A DNA stretch of 64,000 bases from DYIU01 sp038326775 (GCA_038326775.1 JBBQKJ010000004.1:1-64000), one strand, 5' to 3'. Counted from the first letter of the stretch, positions 51,230 through 60,004 are shown. Numbers and translations are program-made. Notes: a model not told the origin generated them from the letters alone.

Positions 51230-51973
51230 ATGAACGCAGAAAAACTGAAGGTGCTCGTTGTCGAAGACGAACCGCTCATAAGCGAGATGATAACCAAGAG
51301 CCTGCGGCTCGAGGGATACGTTGTAGAGTCGGCCGCCACCGGCGAGGAGGGCCTCAAGAAGGTCAAGGAGACTAACCCCGACCTGGTTCTGCTCGATGTC
51401 CTGCTTCCCAAGATAGACGGCTGGGAAGTCCTCACCCGCCTTCGCGACAGCAAAGAGAGCAGAAGCCTTCCAATAATCATGCTGACGGCCCTCGCCGACG
51501 AGAAGTCGAAGGTGCAGGGGCTTCGCGGAGGCGCGGACGACTATGTTACCAAGCCGTTCAGCGCGCTCGAGTTGATGGCCCGGGTCGAGGCGGTTTTGAA
51601 GCGCGCGCGCGCGCAAAGGCCCGCCCATCGAGACGCCGCCATGCCCCAGATACCGGCGCGCAAGGGCGAGAAGATATACCTGGTGAACGTGGACGACATC
51701 AACTTCATAAGCATCCAGAGGGAGTACACCTACCTTCATACCGACAGCGACCGCTTTCTGACCAACCACACCCTGGCCGAGCTCGAGAGGATGCTTGACC
51801 CCCTCAAGTTCTTCCGCGCCCACAGGGGTTACCTGGTCAACCTGCAGAAGGTCAAGGCAATCACACGCATAGGGTCCTCCTCCTACGAGTTGACCATGAA
51901 CGACCCAGGCCAGAGCAAAATACCCATGAGTCGTCGCCAGAGCTCGGAATTGAAAAAAACATTGAACATGTAG
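51230..51973 (+). CDS. LytTR-type response regulator (REC-LytTR), second copy
   Basis: A 247-residue response regulator with receiver domain (acidic VVEDEPL, phospho-acceptor D56 in LLDVLLPKIDGWE, lysine in VTKPFSALEL) and a C-terminal LytTR DNA-binding domain (YLVNVDDINFISIQREYTY, FFRAHRGYLVNLQKV). It is similar in layout to the regulator at 23950-24711 but clearly diverged. ATG 51230 is preceded by AAGGGGAGAG. No kinase gene is adjacent. Its unusually long, potentially structured leader suggests post-transcriptional control. Confidence 0.9.
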   Translation: MNAEKLKVLVVEDEPLISEMITKSLRLEGYVVESAATGEEGLKKVKETNPDLVLLDVLLPKIDGWEVLTRLRDSKESRSLPIIMLTALADEKSKVQGLRGGADDYVTKPFSALELMARVEAVLKRARAQRPAHRDAAMPQIPARKGEKIYLVNVDDINFISIQREYTYLHTDSDRFLTNHTLAELERMLDPLKFFRAHRGYLVNLQKVKAITRIGSSSYELTMNDPGQSKIPMSRRQSSELKKTLNM

Positions 51974-52552
51974 CTCTATCTTTGTTCAGTATCCCCGCTT
52001 ATCCACCAATTACGCTGTTTACCCGTCTCTTTCGCCCGCAAACTGGTATTTCCATTGATTCTTCCCCGTCCCGGGACCAAAATGGTATCAGAGGTACCGC
52101 TTCTCATCCGACAGGCAGCCGGAAAGCCCGGCTTAGCCGGGAGAATCGGTTGCCAGTACCAAGTTCGGACAACCGGGTACAGCTCAGGGTTAAAGTATTT
52201 GGACCATCCAAATATCCCCAAGAGTTGCCGCATTAGGTCTGATACGCCGATCTTGATCGGGACCCGGTTCCAAGGCCCGGTTGTCCTCTCCCCAACGCCA
52301 AGGTAGCTGTTTGTCGTTTGCTTATTAGGCTCCTTGCCTACCCCCATCGTGGAGTGTTACTTGTTTGACCTGGTGTGGCGATGGCGGGTTTATTCTCCTT
52401 TGTGTGTGACGATGGGGACCTGCCGCCTTATGGCGCCGGAAGGTGATGAGAAGCATCCCTGAAGCACACCATGTTCAAGCTCGCGGCCGGCTCGCTCAAG
52501 TTATGAGAACGAAACCGGCCGCCTGAAGTTACAGCCTGCCGGGCGTGAGCCC
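51974..52552. other. Gene-free stretch with hairpins, possible ncRNA or decayed sequence
   Basis: About 580 bases without a convincing gene lie between the LytTR regulator and the convergent CooT-like gene. Composition is less GC-rich than the surroundings. A 123-codon minus-strand frame (51976-52347) has no ribosome site and an unprotein-like composition. Visible structure includes CCCGGC-TTA-GGCGGG-like hairpin 52127-52141 (CCCGGC/GCCGGG) and an 8-bp perfect stem 52483-52490/52515-52522 around a 24-base loop. The second hairpin could end the CooT-like transcript. I do not recognise RNase P, tmRNA or 6S motifs. Confidence 0.4.
52483..52522. terminator. Hairpin between convergent LytTR and CooT-like genes
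   Basis: GCGGCCGG (52483-52490) pairs with CCGGCCGC (52515-52522). The 24-base loop is long and no U-tract follows on either strand, so terminator function is uncertain. Confidence 0.3.
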
Positions 52553-52738
52553 TCAGACCTTTATCACGATGCGGTGCTCGAGGAACGTTATCTCCTCGAG
52601 GGTGCCGTCGAACTCCTTCTTCTCTCCGAGGATGTCGGTAACGCTGATACGGCCGGCCTCGCTCTCGACCAGGACGGCGTCCTCCATGACCAGCCGGTCG
52701 CCTTCACCGTCTCGCAGGTAAACGTTCGATTCGCACAA
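52553..52738 (-). CDS. CooT-family protein (small nickel-chaperone-like)
   Basis: A 61-residue protein matching the CooT family: it begins Met-Cys (TTG-TGC), followed by ESNVYLRDGEG, LVMEDAVLVESE, ISVTDILGEKKEF and a closing FLEHRIVIK. In CooT the second-residue cysteine binds nickel for CO-dehydrogenase maturation; many family members act in other contexts. TTG 52738 is preceded by GGGAGGG and places the cysteine at position 2, which decides the start; the longer frame to 52810 is rejected. No CO dehydrogenase or hydrogenase gene is in the window. A TACAAT box lies at 52780-52785 on the same strand. Confidence 0.82.
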   Translation of the reverse strand: MCESNVYLRDGEGDRLVMEDAVLVESEAGRISVTDILGEKKEFDGTLEEITFLEHRIVIKV

Positions 52739-52779
52739 GTCAATCCCTCCCAGGTCGTACGACGTTGTTCGGAGATTAC

Positions 52780-52785
52780 ATTGTA
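52780..52785 (-). promoter_or_regulatory. -10 box for the CooT-like gene
   Basis: The minus strand reads TACAAT about 42 bases before the TTG start. It lies between the DUF4349 stop and this gene; the -35 region is poor. Confidence 0.4.
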
Positions 52786-52810
52786 ATAGATTTGCGGGGC
52801 GCGGCGGCAC

Positions 52811-53773
52811 TCATGCCGCCCGCTTCTCCTTCGTACGCCTCTTGAGAAGGTAGTAGATGCCCAGCCCGACGAGCGCCAGGATCAATATGTAGATGAGCGC
52901 GTTGCCCAGGAAGATGATGACGGCGTTCAGGCCATCCACCACCCCGTGAAGCCCATCCTTAAGCGCGTCCACGAAGCCCCAACCCTCATCGGTATCGCCG
53001 CCGCTTGCCCCGGGCTCTGTCATCGTGACCTGGACGGTCGAGTAGTAGACATGGTTGTCGAGGTAGTTCTTACGGCCGGTGAGCTCCTCTATCTGGCCCT
53101 GGATGACCGAAAGCTCCCTCTGCACCGAGATAGCTTCCTCGATGGTCGTCGCCCTGGCCATCAGCGCGAGGTAAACCGATTCCTGGCTCTTGAGGTTCCT
53201 GACGCGGCTCTCCAGGTCCACGTACTCCTCGGTGACGTCCTGCGCCTGCTCCGTGACAGCGGTCACCTCGCCGAGCTCCCTGAGCTGCTCCATGACCTTG
53301 CCGAACGAATCGTTCGGCACCCTCAGCGTCACCGTGCCGCCGGTGATGCTGCCGTTGGAGGAGTTTGAGCGTGAGTCCGAGATGAGGCCGCCCGCGCCCT
53401 CGGCTATGAGCTGGACCCTGGCGTACTTATCGTTGAACGAGCCCTGCTTTATCTCGATGGAGACCGCGCCTGTCTTTATGACCTTCGCCTCCGTCTTCGG
53501 GGCCGGCTGGACCTGGGTCCTTGTCCCTGACACCTGGCCCGCCTGGGCGTTCTGGCCGCTGGTGGACTCGGGGCTCGCGGCGTCCTTCTGCTCCACGTCG
53601 CCCCTGTAGCCCGCGACCTCCTGTTTCAGCCCCTCGTTAGGTTGCGCGGTCTCAGGTCCCCTGCGCCGGCCAACGGTAAGGCCGATCGCCATGAGGACCA
53701 GCAAGGCCACCAGGACAAGGCACCCGACGGCAACCCCTTTCTTCAGGCCCTTGAGCTTCCGCTTCTCGTCCAC
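52811..53773 (-). CDS. DUF4349 membrane protein
   Basis: A 320-residue envelope protein. It has an N-terminal membrane helix (about 14-34), a Gln/Ala-rich linker, a DUF4349 domain (about 85-280) with ITGGTVTLRVPNDSFGKVME, VTEEYVDLESRVRNLKSQE and a coiled-coil stretch, then a C-terminal helix (about 290-310) and a basic tail. DUF4349 proteins are widespread and lack a proven function. The GTG at 53773 follows GGGAGGTCACA; the longer frame to 53806 lacks a ribosome site. The divergent ABC transporter operon starts 118 bases away. Confidence 0.85.
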   Translation of the reverse strand: MDEKRKLKGLKKGVAVGCLVLVALLVLMAIGLTVGRRRGPETAQPNEGLKQEVAGYRGDVEQKDAASPESTSGQNAQAGQVSGTRTQVQPAPKTEAKVIKTGAVSIEIKQGSFNDKYARVQLIAEGAGGLISDSRSNSSNGSITGGTVTLRVPNDSFGKVMEQLRELGEVTAVTEQAQDVTEEYVDLESRVRNLKSQESVYLALMARATTIEEAISVQRELSVIQGQIEELTGRKNYLDNHVYYSTVQVTMTEPGASGGDTDEGWGFVDALKDGLHGVVDGLNAVIIFLGNALIYILILALVGLGIYYLLKRRTKEKRAA

Positions 53774-53852
53774 TGTGACCTCCCTGGCAGCATTGACAAA
53801 TATCAACCTTATGACGCGTTGGCCCGCAGGACGGTTCCAGGGGCGTCTTTGC

Positions 53853-53858
53853 TATAAT
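53853..53858 (+). promoter_or_regulatory. -10 box for the ABC transporter operon
   Basis: A perfect TATAAT lies 33 bases before the TTG start at 53892. No good -35 hexamer is present. Confidence 0.5.
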
Positions 53859-53891
53859 AGAGGTGGAATTCGTGCGCTTGCGGAGAGATCT

Positions 53892-54821
53892 TTGGAACAG
53901 AACCCAATCGCTCTTGACAGCATCAAGAAGTCTTATCGAAGCGGCCTCAGGAGAAAACGCAGGGTCGCTGTCGATGGCCTGTCTCTCGAGGTCAACCCGG
54001 GCGACATCTTCGGCCTTCTGGGGCCGAACGGCGCCGGCAAGACGACCACCATAAAAATCCTGCTGGGCATCGTATTCCCTGACGGCGGTGAGGGCTCCCT
54101 GCTGGGGCACCCGCTGGGCGCAAGGGAGGCGCACGCGAGGCTTGGGTTTCTCCCCGAGCAGCCGTACTTCTACGGCTTTCTCACCGCCGAGAAAGGCCTC
54201 GAGCTCTACGGCAAGTTCTTCGGCTTACGCGGGCCGCTCCTCAAAGACAGGTCGAGGGAGCTCCTGGACATGGTTGGGCTCGAGCGCGACTCCCACCTCA
54301 CCCTGGACAAGTACTCAAAGGGCATGCTGCAGCGCTTCGGAATAGCGCAGGCTTTGCTCAACGATCCCGAACTGGTGATTATGGACGAGCCCTCCAGCGG
54401 CCTCGACCCGGTCGGCCAGAAGGAGGTCAGGGACATCCTCCTGCACCTCAAGGAGCAGGGCAAGACCATCTTCCTCTCGAGCCACCAGCTATCCGAGGTC
54501 GAGAACATCTGTGACAGCGTTACCATCGTGAACCTGGGGCGTTCGGTGAAGGAAGGCAGGCTCGCCGACCTGCTTTCCGTTGAAGGCCTGACCAGGATAG
54601 TTCTCAGGGGCGGCGGCCCGGCGGCGCTCGAGGCGCTCGAGCCGCTGGCCAGCAGCATCGCGACGCTCGACGGCGACACGGTGCTCCAAGTGGAGGAGCC
54701 CGGGGTGTTCCCGGTGCTCGAGGCAGCCCGGGGCCTCGGCATGGAGCTGGTACGGGTCGAGCCATACCACCTGTCCCTGGAAGAGCTCTTCCTGCAGACC
54801 ATAAGGGAGACTGCACCTTGA
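53892..54821 (+). CDS. ABC transporter ATP-binding protein
   Basis: A 309-residue ABC-2-type export ATPase. Walker A is GPNGAGKTT (near residue 45), the signature is YSKGMLQRFGIAQALL, Walker B is LVIMDEPSSGLDP and the H-loop is IFLSSHQLSE. The last 80 residues are the C-terminal domain typical of multidrug/lipid ABC-2 ATPases. The TTG at 53892 follows GCGGAGAG; an ATG at 53863 belongs to another frame. It overlaps the permease gene by four bases (TTGA). The substrate is unknown. Confidence 0.92.
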   Translation: MEQNPIALDSIKKSYRSGLRRKRRVAVDGLSLEVNPGDIFGLLGPNGAGKTTTIKILLGIVFPDGGEGSLLGHPLGAREAHARLGFLPEQPYFYGFLTAEKGLELYGKFFGLRGPLLKDRSRELLDMVGLERDSHLTLDKYSKGMLQRFGIAQALLNDPELVIMDEPSSGLDPVGQKEVRDILLHLKEQGKTIFLSSHQLSEVENICDSVTIVNLGRSVKEGRLADLLSVEGLTRIVLRGGGPAALEALEPLASSIATLDGDTVLQVEEPGVFPVLEAARGLGMELVRVEPYHLSLEELFLQTIRETAP

Positions 54822-55585
54822 GGAACGTTTTCTCTCTCGCCCTCAGCGTCATAAAGGACGCGGCAAGACGCAAGGTGTTCTACGTGGTCTTCCTTTTCGG
54901 CCTGGCGGTGGTGGCCCTGTCCCCGCTCCTGCCGACGTTCGAGCTGGGCGCCAGGGCGCAGTTTCTAAGAGACATATCGTTGAGCCTCATCTCCCTGTTC
55001 GGGGTCGTGCTGGCCGTTATCCTGTCGGTAGGCCAGCTTCCAGGGGAGGTCGAAAAGAGGACCATCTACAACATTCTCTCCAAGCCGGTCAGCAGGCTGC
55101 AGTACGTGGCGGGCAAGTACCTGGGAATACTGGCGGCCCTCGCGGCCATCCTCTTTATCATGGGTCTGGAGATACTGCTGCTGATCTACGTGCGGTTGCA
55201 TGTCTTCACCCCGATCGTCTTCGAAGGCGTCTTCGCGGTCTTCCTTGAGAGCGCCCTCATCGCGGCGTTCTGCCTGGCCCTGTCGACTTTCGCGACCGTG
55301 CCGGTCAACGCTTTCGCATCGGTGCTTTTCTACGTTCTGTGCCACGTTAAGACCGGCTTTCTGCACCAGTCGCTTGTCGAGGGGACCAGCGGGGTGGTGA
55401 AGGTCTTCGCCTGGGGGTTCTATTACCTGATCCCCAACCTCGAGAACTTCAACCTCTCCCTGAAGGTCGGCTACGGGGGAGGCGCTTCCGCGGCGGTCAT
55501 GCTGCGCATCACCGGCTACGCGGGCCTGTTCATCTCCGTGTTCCTGGTCGCGGGCTACCTGGTGTTCCGGCGGAAGGACCTGTGA
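54818..55585 (+). CDS. ABC-2-type transporter permease
   Basis: A 255-residue membrane protein with six predicted helices, including FYVVFLFGLAVVALSPLL, LISLFGVVLAVILSVGQLP and a terminal GLFISVFLVAGYLVFRRKDL. The conserved KRTIYNILSKPVSRLQYVAGKYLG segment after helix 2 is the ABC-2 coupling region. It pairs with the ATPase upstream, starting at TTG 54818 inside its stop codon. The transporter probably has two copies of each subunit. Confidence 0.88.
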   Translation: MRNVFSLALSVIKDAARRKVFYVVFLFGLAVVALSPLLPTFELGARAQFLRDISLSLISLFGVVLAVILSVGQLPGEVEKRTIYNILSKPVSRLQYVAGKYLGILAALAAILFIMGLEILLLIYVRLHVFTPIVFEGVFAVFLESALIAAFCLALSTFATVPVNAFASVLFYVLCHVKTGFLHQSLVEGTSGVVKVFAWGFYYLIPNLENFNLSLKVGYGGGASAAVMLRITGYAGLFISVFLVAGYLVFRRKDL

Positions 55586-56247
55586 TGAAGGCCCTGCGCG
55601 ATTCGAGGGGCAGGCAGGTTTCCACCTGGATGGCGCTCCTGGTCGTGGCGGTGCTTATCGCCGGCGCCGTCTTACTCCAGTACTCGCTGGACGCCTCGGG
55701 CGAATCCAGGGCCGGCTGGGACGACAGCTCGCCGTTCGACAGCGCGCGCTCCCTGCTGGATATCCTGGGCGGCCTCAGGCAGTCGGTGGCGGCGAACCTC
55801 TGGACGAAGACGGACGATGTCTTTCACGAGTATCTGGGTGGCAGTATCTGGAAAGAGAAGGCCATCTTCCCGTATTACTGGCTGATAACCAGGCTGGACC
55901 CTCACTTCTCCATGGCCTACGGTTTCGCGAGCTGGGTGCTGGCCCGCTTCGGCAACGTGGACAAGGGGTATGCGCTCGCGCTCGAGGGTTTGCGGTACAA
56001 CCCCGATTCACCGCAGCTGCAGGAAAACCTCGCTTCCATATACTTCTTTTTCAAGAAGGACCCCAGGAAGGCGCGCTACCACATCTTGAAGGCGATCGAT
56101 CTCACCGGCGACGAGCAGCAAAAAATGGTCTACAGGAATTTCCTTGCCACCGTCGATAAGGTCATCGCCGGCAAGAAGAAGATACCCGAAGTGTCGAGCC
56201 TGCAGGACCTCGACAAACACAATGAGGGTCACCATCACGAAGAATAA
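55585..56247 (+). CDS. Membrane-anchored TPR-like protein of the ABC operon
   Basis: A 220-residue protein with an N-terminal membrane helix (about 17-36) and an extracytoplasmic helical region. AYGFASWVLARFGNVDKGYALALEGLRYNPDSPQLQENLASIYFF is a tetratricopeptide-like pair. The tail is His/Glu-rich (HNEGHHHEE) and could bind metal. It starts at ATG 55585, overlapping the permease stop by one base, so all three genes are coupled. It may be an accessory subunit of the exporter. Its TAA stop overlaps the loopless type II palindrome. Confidence 0.7.
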   Translation: MKALRDSRGRQVSTWMALLVVAVLIAGAVLLQYSLDASGESRAGWDDSSPFDSARSLLDILGGLRQSVAANLWTKTDDVFHEYLGGSIWKEKAIFPYYWLITRLDPHFSMAYGFASWVLARFGNVDKGYALALEGLRYNPDSPQLQENLASIYFFFKKDPRKARYHILKAIDLTGDEQQKMVYRNFLATVDKVIAGKKKIPEVSSLQDLDKHNEGHHHEE

Positions 56248-56270
56248 TCGGGGTCAGATCTGACCCCGAT
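56247..56270. repeat. Type II palindromic repeat, loopless 24-base copy
   Basis: A perfect 24-base palindrome with centre TCAGATCTGA and ends ATCGGGG/CCCCGAT. Its first base is the last A of the TPR-protein stop codon (TAA, 56245-56247) and its last base is the first plus-strand base of the convergent gltA stop (TCA, 56270-56272). The stretch 56243-56263 is identical to 3551-3571. Confidence 0.85.
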
Positions 56271-57661
56271 CAATAGCGCATGTACGAGTCCATGGCGGCG
56301 GCGGCTACCTTGCCGGCCCCCATCGCCTCGATGACGGTCGCCGAGCCGGTGACGATATCGCCGCCCGCGTACACGCCGGGAAGGCTTGTGGCGAACGTCT
56401 CCGGGTCGACCTCGATGTAGCCACGCCTGTCGAGCTTCAGGCCCTCCGTGGTCGAGGGGAGCAGCGGGTTCGCGCGGGTGCCTATGGCCATCACCATGAC
56501 GGTGCAGCCCAGCTCGAAGTACTCCCCTTCTATCGGCACCGGTCGGCGCCTGCCCGATTCGTCGGGCTCGCCGAGCTCCATGCGCTGGCATACCATGCCC
56601 TTGATGCGGCCGTCTTCGCCGAGAACCTCGACCGGGTTGGTAAGCATGTGAAAGACGATGCCCTCCTCCTCTCCGTGGTCGACCTCCTCGACCCGGGCGG
56701 GCATCTCCACACGCGACCGGCGATAGACGATGTGGACCTCGTCGGCGCCCATGCGCAGCGCGGTGCGCGCCGAGTCCATGGCCACGTTGCCTCCGCCGAC
56801 GACGACGACTTTTCCTCCCCTCTTGACTGGCGTGTCGTACTCCGGGAAGCTCCGGGCGAGCATCAGGTTGCTTCGCGTCAGGAATTCATTCGCGGAGTAG
56901 ACACCGTTGAGATTCTCACCGGGTATGCCCATGAAGCTCGGTAGGCCGGCGCCGATGCCGACGAAGACCGACCTGTACTCCTCGAGGAGTTCACCGACGG
57001 TGGCGGTCCTTCCCACAACGCAGTCAAGCACTATCTCAACGCGCATCTGCTCGAGGTTGCCCACCTCGCGGTCAACCACCCACTGTGGGAGGCGGAACTC
57101 GGGGATGCCGTAGGTCAGCACGCCTCCCGCCACGTGCAGAGCCTCGAACACCGTGACCCTGTGGCCCCTCCTGGCAAGCTCGGCCGCCGCCGTCAGTCCC
57201 GCGGGCCCTGAGCCGACTACAGCCGCGGCAAGCCCGGTGCCCGGCGCGCGGGCGGGGACCCCTTGGCCACCCTTATCGGCCTCCCAGTCCGCCACGAACC
57301 TCTCGAGCTTGCCGATAGCCAGGGGGTCGCCCTTCTTGCCAAGGATGCACTTCTCCTCGCACTGCGACTCCTGGGGGCAGACCCGGCCGCACACACCGGG
57401 CAGGAGGTTGTCCTGCTTGATGGTGGCCACCGCCTTTTCGACTGCGCCCTGGCTGACCTCCTCGACGAACTTCGGTATGTCGATGTTGACGGGGCAGCCG
57501 TCAACGCAGGTTGCCTTCTTGCACTGCAGGCACCGGGTCGCCTCCGCCTGCGCCTCGGTGAGGTCGTAACCGAGCGCCACCTCGCCGAAGGTCTTGATGC
57601 GCTCGGAGGGCTCCCGCCTCCTTACCGGCACCCGGTGGGGGATGAAACGCTTCTTCGCCAA
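56270..57661 (-). CDS. gltA: NADPH-dependent glutamate synthase small-subunit-like protein (GltA/GltD/NfnL family)
   Basis: A 463-residue flavoprotein. The N-terminal 130 residues have the cysteine clusters of the GltD-type iron-sulfur domain (RCLQCKKATCVDGCPVNIDIP, GVCGRVCPQESQCEEKC). FAD- and NAD(P)-binding motifs follow: VVGSGPAGLTAAAEL and VVVGGGNVAMDSARTALRMG. The family includes single-subunit glutamate synthases (archaeal/anaerobe GltA) and the NfnL subunit of bifurcating transhydrogenases. No NfnS gene is adjacent. The TTG start follows GGGAGAGC. It is the last gene of the ispD-ispF strand run, 44 bases after ispF. Confidence 0.85.
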   Translation of the reverse strand: MAKKRFIPHRVPVRRREPSERIKTFGEVALGYDLTEAQAEATRCLQCKKATCVDGCPVNIDIPKFVEEVSQGAVEKAVATIKQDNLLPGVCGRVCPQESQCEEKCILGKKGDPLAIGKLERFVADWEADKGGQGVPARAPGTGLAAAVVGSGPAGLTAAAELARRGHRVTVFEALHVAGGVLTYGIPEFRLPQWVVDREVGNLEQMRVEIVLDCVVGRTATVGELLEEYRSVFVGIGAGLPSFMGIPGENLNGVYSANEFLTRSNLMLARSFPEYDTPVKRGGKVVVVGGGNVAMDSARTALRMGADEVHIVYRRSRVEMPARVEEVDHGEEEGIVFHMLTNPVEVLGEDGRIKGMVCQRMELGEPDESGRRRPVPIEGEYFELGCTVMVMAIGTRANPLLPSTTEGLKLDRRGYIEVDPETFATSLPGVYAGGDIVTGSATVIEAMGAGKVAAAAMDSYMRY

Positions 57662-57705
57662 TCTTGCTCTCCCTGGATGTTTCGCGCTTCTGCGGTCGCG
57701 CGGGC

Positions 57706-58194
57706 TTAAAGCCGCTCTCGAGTCACTGTCTCCACCAGTGCGGTGGCGACCGCGAGGATCCCCTCACCCGCGCCGGTGAACCCCATTCCTTCCGTGGTCG
57801 TCCCCTTAACGGAAACCGCCCCGGGCTCCAGGGCGAGCGCGCCCGCGATGCTGTTCACCATGCGGTCGCGGTAAGGGGCAACGCGCGGCGCCTCGCAGAC
57901 CACAACCGCGTCGACGTTGACAACCCGGTAGCTCCGCGAGCGGACCTCCTCGAGGACACTGCGCAGCAGATCGAGGCTCGAGGCGTCCCTGTATGCCGGG
58001 TCACTATCGGGGAACATCTCGCCTATGTCGCCCGCCCCGCAGGCCCCGAGCAGCGCGTCCATGATTGCATGGAGCAGCACATCGGCATCCGAGTGCCCGG
58101 CGAGGCCCTTCTCGCATTCTATCTCGACGCCGCCGAGGAAAAGTCTCCCGCCTGCTTCGAAGCGATGCGCGTCGATCCCTATGCCGGTCCTCAA
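57706..58194 (-). CDS. ispF: 2-C-methyl-D-erythritol 2,4-cyclodiphosphate synthase
   Basis: A 162-residue MEP-pathway enzyme. Zinc ligands are in GIGIDAHRFEAGG (Asp and His) and HSDADVLLHAIMDALLGACGAGDIG, including the third histidine; VDAVVVCEAPRVAPYRDRM and VSVKGTTTEGMGFTGAGEGI complete the family pattern. It makes the cyclic diphosphate for isoprenoid synthesis. The ATG start overlaps the ispD stop by four bases, so the two are translationally coupled. Confidence 0.96.
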   Translation of the reverse strand: MRTGIGIDAHRFEAGGRLFLGGVEIECEKGLAGHSDADVLLHAIMDALLGACGAGDIGEMFPDSDPAYRDASSLDLLRSVLEEVRSRSYRVVNVDAVVVCEAPRVAPYRDRMVNSIAGALALEPGAVSVKGTTTEGMGFTGAGEGILAVATALVETVTRERL

Positions 58195-58880
58195 CCCCCG
58201 CTCCTCTCGAGCAATATTGCCCGCGCCCGGGCAAGGTCCTCGCCATACGTCACTTTGATGTTGTCGCGGCTCCCATCGATGACCACTACGCGGCCGCCGA
58301 TCCTCTCCACCAGCGAGGCGTCGTCGGTCCCCTCGAAGCGGTCGCGCTCGGCGGCGGCGTGCGCTTCCCTGAGTGCGTCGATCCTGAACGCCTGCGGCGT
58401 CTGGACAGCCACCAGCCGCTCCCTGTCAAGGGTGGCGGTTACGGTGAGGCCATCAACCTCCTTCACGGTATCGGTGACCGCCAGGGCGGTGATGACCCCG
58501 TCGGCCCCCTCCGGGACCTCGCAGGCTCTCTGGACCAGTTCCGCGGTCACCAGGGGCCGCGCGGCGTCGTGCACGACCACCACACCCGACCTGCTTTCAA
58601 TCGCCCGCAAGCCGCGCCCGACCGACTCCCGCCGCGTCGCGCCGCCCTCCACGGTGGCGCTTAGCTTCGTGATGCCGAGCCGGTGCAACCGTCCGACAGC
58701 CCAGTCTCCGATACGCTCCCGCGGGACCACCAGCACCATGGACTCGATCGATGGGGCTGCCTCGAAAGCCTCGAGCGAATAAAGGAAAAGCGGCTTGCCC
58801 GAAAGCTCGAGCTCGAACTTCGGGATGGGGCTCCCCAGGCGGATCCCGCGGCCCCCCGCGGCGATGATCGCGAAGGCCAC
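58191..58880 (-). CDS. ispD: 2-C-methyl-D-erythritol 4-phosphate cytidylyltransferase
   Basis: A 229-residue nucleotidyltransferase that attaches CMP to methylerythritol phosphate. The N-terminal loop IIAAGGRGIRLGSPIPKFEL has the CTP-binding GG and lysine, VVVVHDAARPLV carries the metal-binding aspartates, and LVAVQTPQAFRID the substrate arginine/glutamine region. It lies between the PIN-TRAM gene, two bases upstream, and ispF. The GTG start is usual for this genome. Confidence 0.95.
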   Translation of the reverse strand: MAFAIIAAGGRGIRLGSPIPKFELELSGKPLFLYSLEAFEAAPSIESMVLVVPRERIGDWAVGRLHRLGITKLSATVEGGATRRESVGRGLRAIESRSGVVVVHDAARPLVTAELVQRACEVPEGADGVITALAVTDTVKEVDGLTVTATLDRERLVAVQTPQAFRIDALREAHAAAERDRFEGTDDASLVERIGGRVVVIDGSRDNIKVTYGEDLARARAILLERSGG

Positions 58881-58882
58881 GC

Positions 58883-59944
58883 CTAGCCCTCCTCTGGGTC
58901 ACCCTTGAGGTCGGTGAAAATCATCTTGCCGGCGGGTGTCTGCAGCACGCTGGTGGCAATGACCGCGACCTCGCTGCCTATCTTCTTCCTGCCGTGCTCG
59001 ACCACCACCATCGTGCCGTCATCGAGATAACCCACACCTTGCCCCGGTTCCTTGCCCTCCCGGATTATCTTGACGATCATCTCCTCGCCGGCCAGCACCA
59101 CGGGTTTGAGCGCGCTCGCGAGCTTGTTGATGTTCAGGATCTGCACTCCCTGCAGCTCGGCCACCTTGTTGAGGTTGAAGTCGTTGGTCACCAGTGGCAT
59201 GCCGCTGACCTTTGAGAAGGCGGTGAGCTTGGTGTCCACCCCTACGATCTCGGGAAAGTCCTCGTCCGTCACTTCGATCTTAACGTTATCGAGGCGTTGG
59301 AGGGTATTGAGCACGTCCAGCCCCCGGCGGCCGCGGCTCCTTTTTAGGGCGTCCGCCGAATCGGCCACCGACTGGAGCTCCTCAAGGACGAATCGAGGCA
59401 CGACCATGGTGCCGTCCAGGAAACCGGCCTTTGCGATGTCGACCACACGGCCGTCGATGATAACGCTGGTGTCCAGTAACCGCTTGCCTGCTCCTTCCCG
59501 GGGCTGGCTCGAGTGCTGCGCCAGCCCGAACACCCCCGAAAGCTCCGACCTCTTTATGTAGGCCAGGCGAGCCCCCGCGAAGCCGCATAAGAGGAAGAGC
59601 GCGAGGGAAACGACGTACCCCGGCATGCCGAAGCGGAAGAGGGCGATGGAGGGCAGCAGGGCGGTGAGAAAACCGATCAGCGTTCCACCTATGCTGAAGA
59701 CCATGTCCGCGCCTGTTGCCCCGAAGGCCATTGCCTCCAGGCCTCCCAGCGCGCTAGCGGTGTACCTGCCCAGCACGCCCCCGAGAACGTATCCGATGAG
59801 GAGCCCGAGTATGATGCTTACGATGATTGCCAACGCCTGCTGTGGGTTCCTCAGAATGTAGTTCTCGTTGAGCAGGACCGCGGTCCTGTATCCGCCGTAT
59901 GAGCATAGAAGCATGCTCAACAGGCGAACGACGACAACTACCAC
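58883..59944 (-). CDS. PIN-TRAM domain membrane protein (YacL-like)
   Basis: A 353-residue protein. Four N-terminal membrane helices (about 1-125) are followed by a PIN ribonuclease-like domain, with acidic residues in RLLDTSVIIDGRVVDI, LKRSRGRRGLDVLN and the late MPLVTNDFNLNK, then a C-terminal TRAM domain (GQGVGYLDDGTMVVVEHGRK). Function is uncertain; the fold suggests RNA binding or cleavage at the membrane. Its position between carD and ispD is conserved in Firmicutes and Actinomycetota. CarD lies 60 bases upstream. Confidence 0.93.
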   Translation of the reverse strand: MVVVVVRLLSMLLCSYGGYRTAVLLNENYILRNPQQALAIIVSIILGLLIGYVLGGVLGRYTASALGGLEAMAFGATGADMVFSIGGTLIGFLTALLPSIALFRFGMPGYVVSLALFLLCGFAGARLAYIKRSELSGVFGLAQHSSQPREGAGKRLLDTSVIIDGRVVDIAKAGFLDGTMVVPRFVLEELQSVADSADALKRSRGRRGLDVLNTLQRLDNVKIEVTDEDFPEIVGVDTKLTAFSKVSGMPLVTNDFNLNKVAELQGVQILNINKLASALKPVVLAGEEMIVKIIREGKEPGQGVGYLDDGTMVVVEHGRKKIGSEVAVIATSVLQTPAGKMIFTDLKGDPEEG

Positions 59945-60004
59945 CTAATGGACCTCCTTGTATTTGCCCGTGCCGCACAAAGGCGATGGAGGCAGACAGG
60001 TCTA

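Noticed and set aside
51976..52347. 123-codon frame on the minus strand
   Set aside because: No ribosome site, no recognisable domain, and a Trp/Arg/Pro-rich composition typical of non-coding translation.
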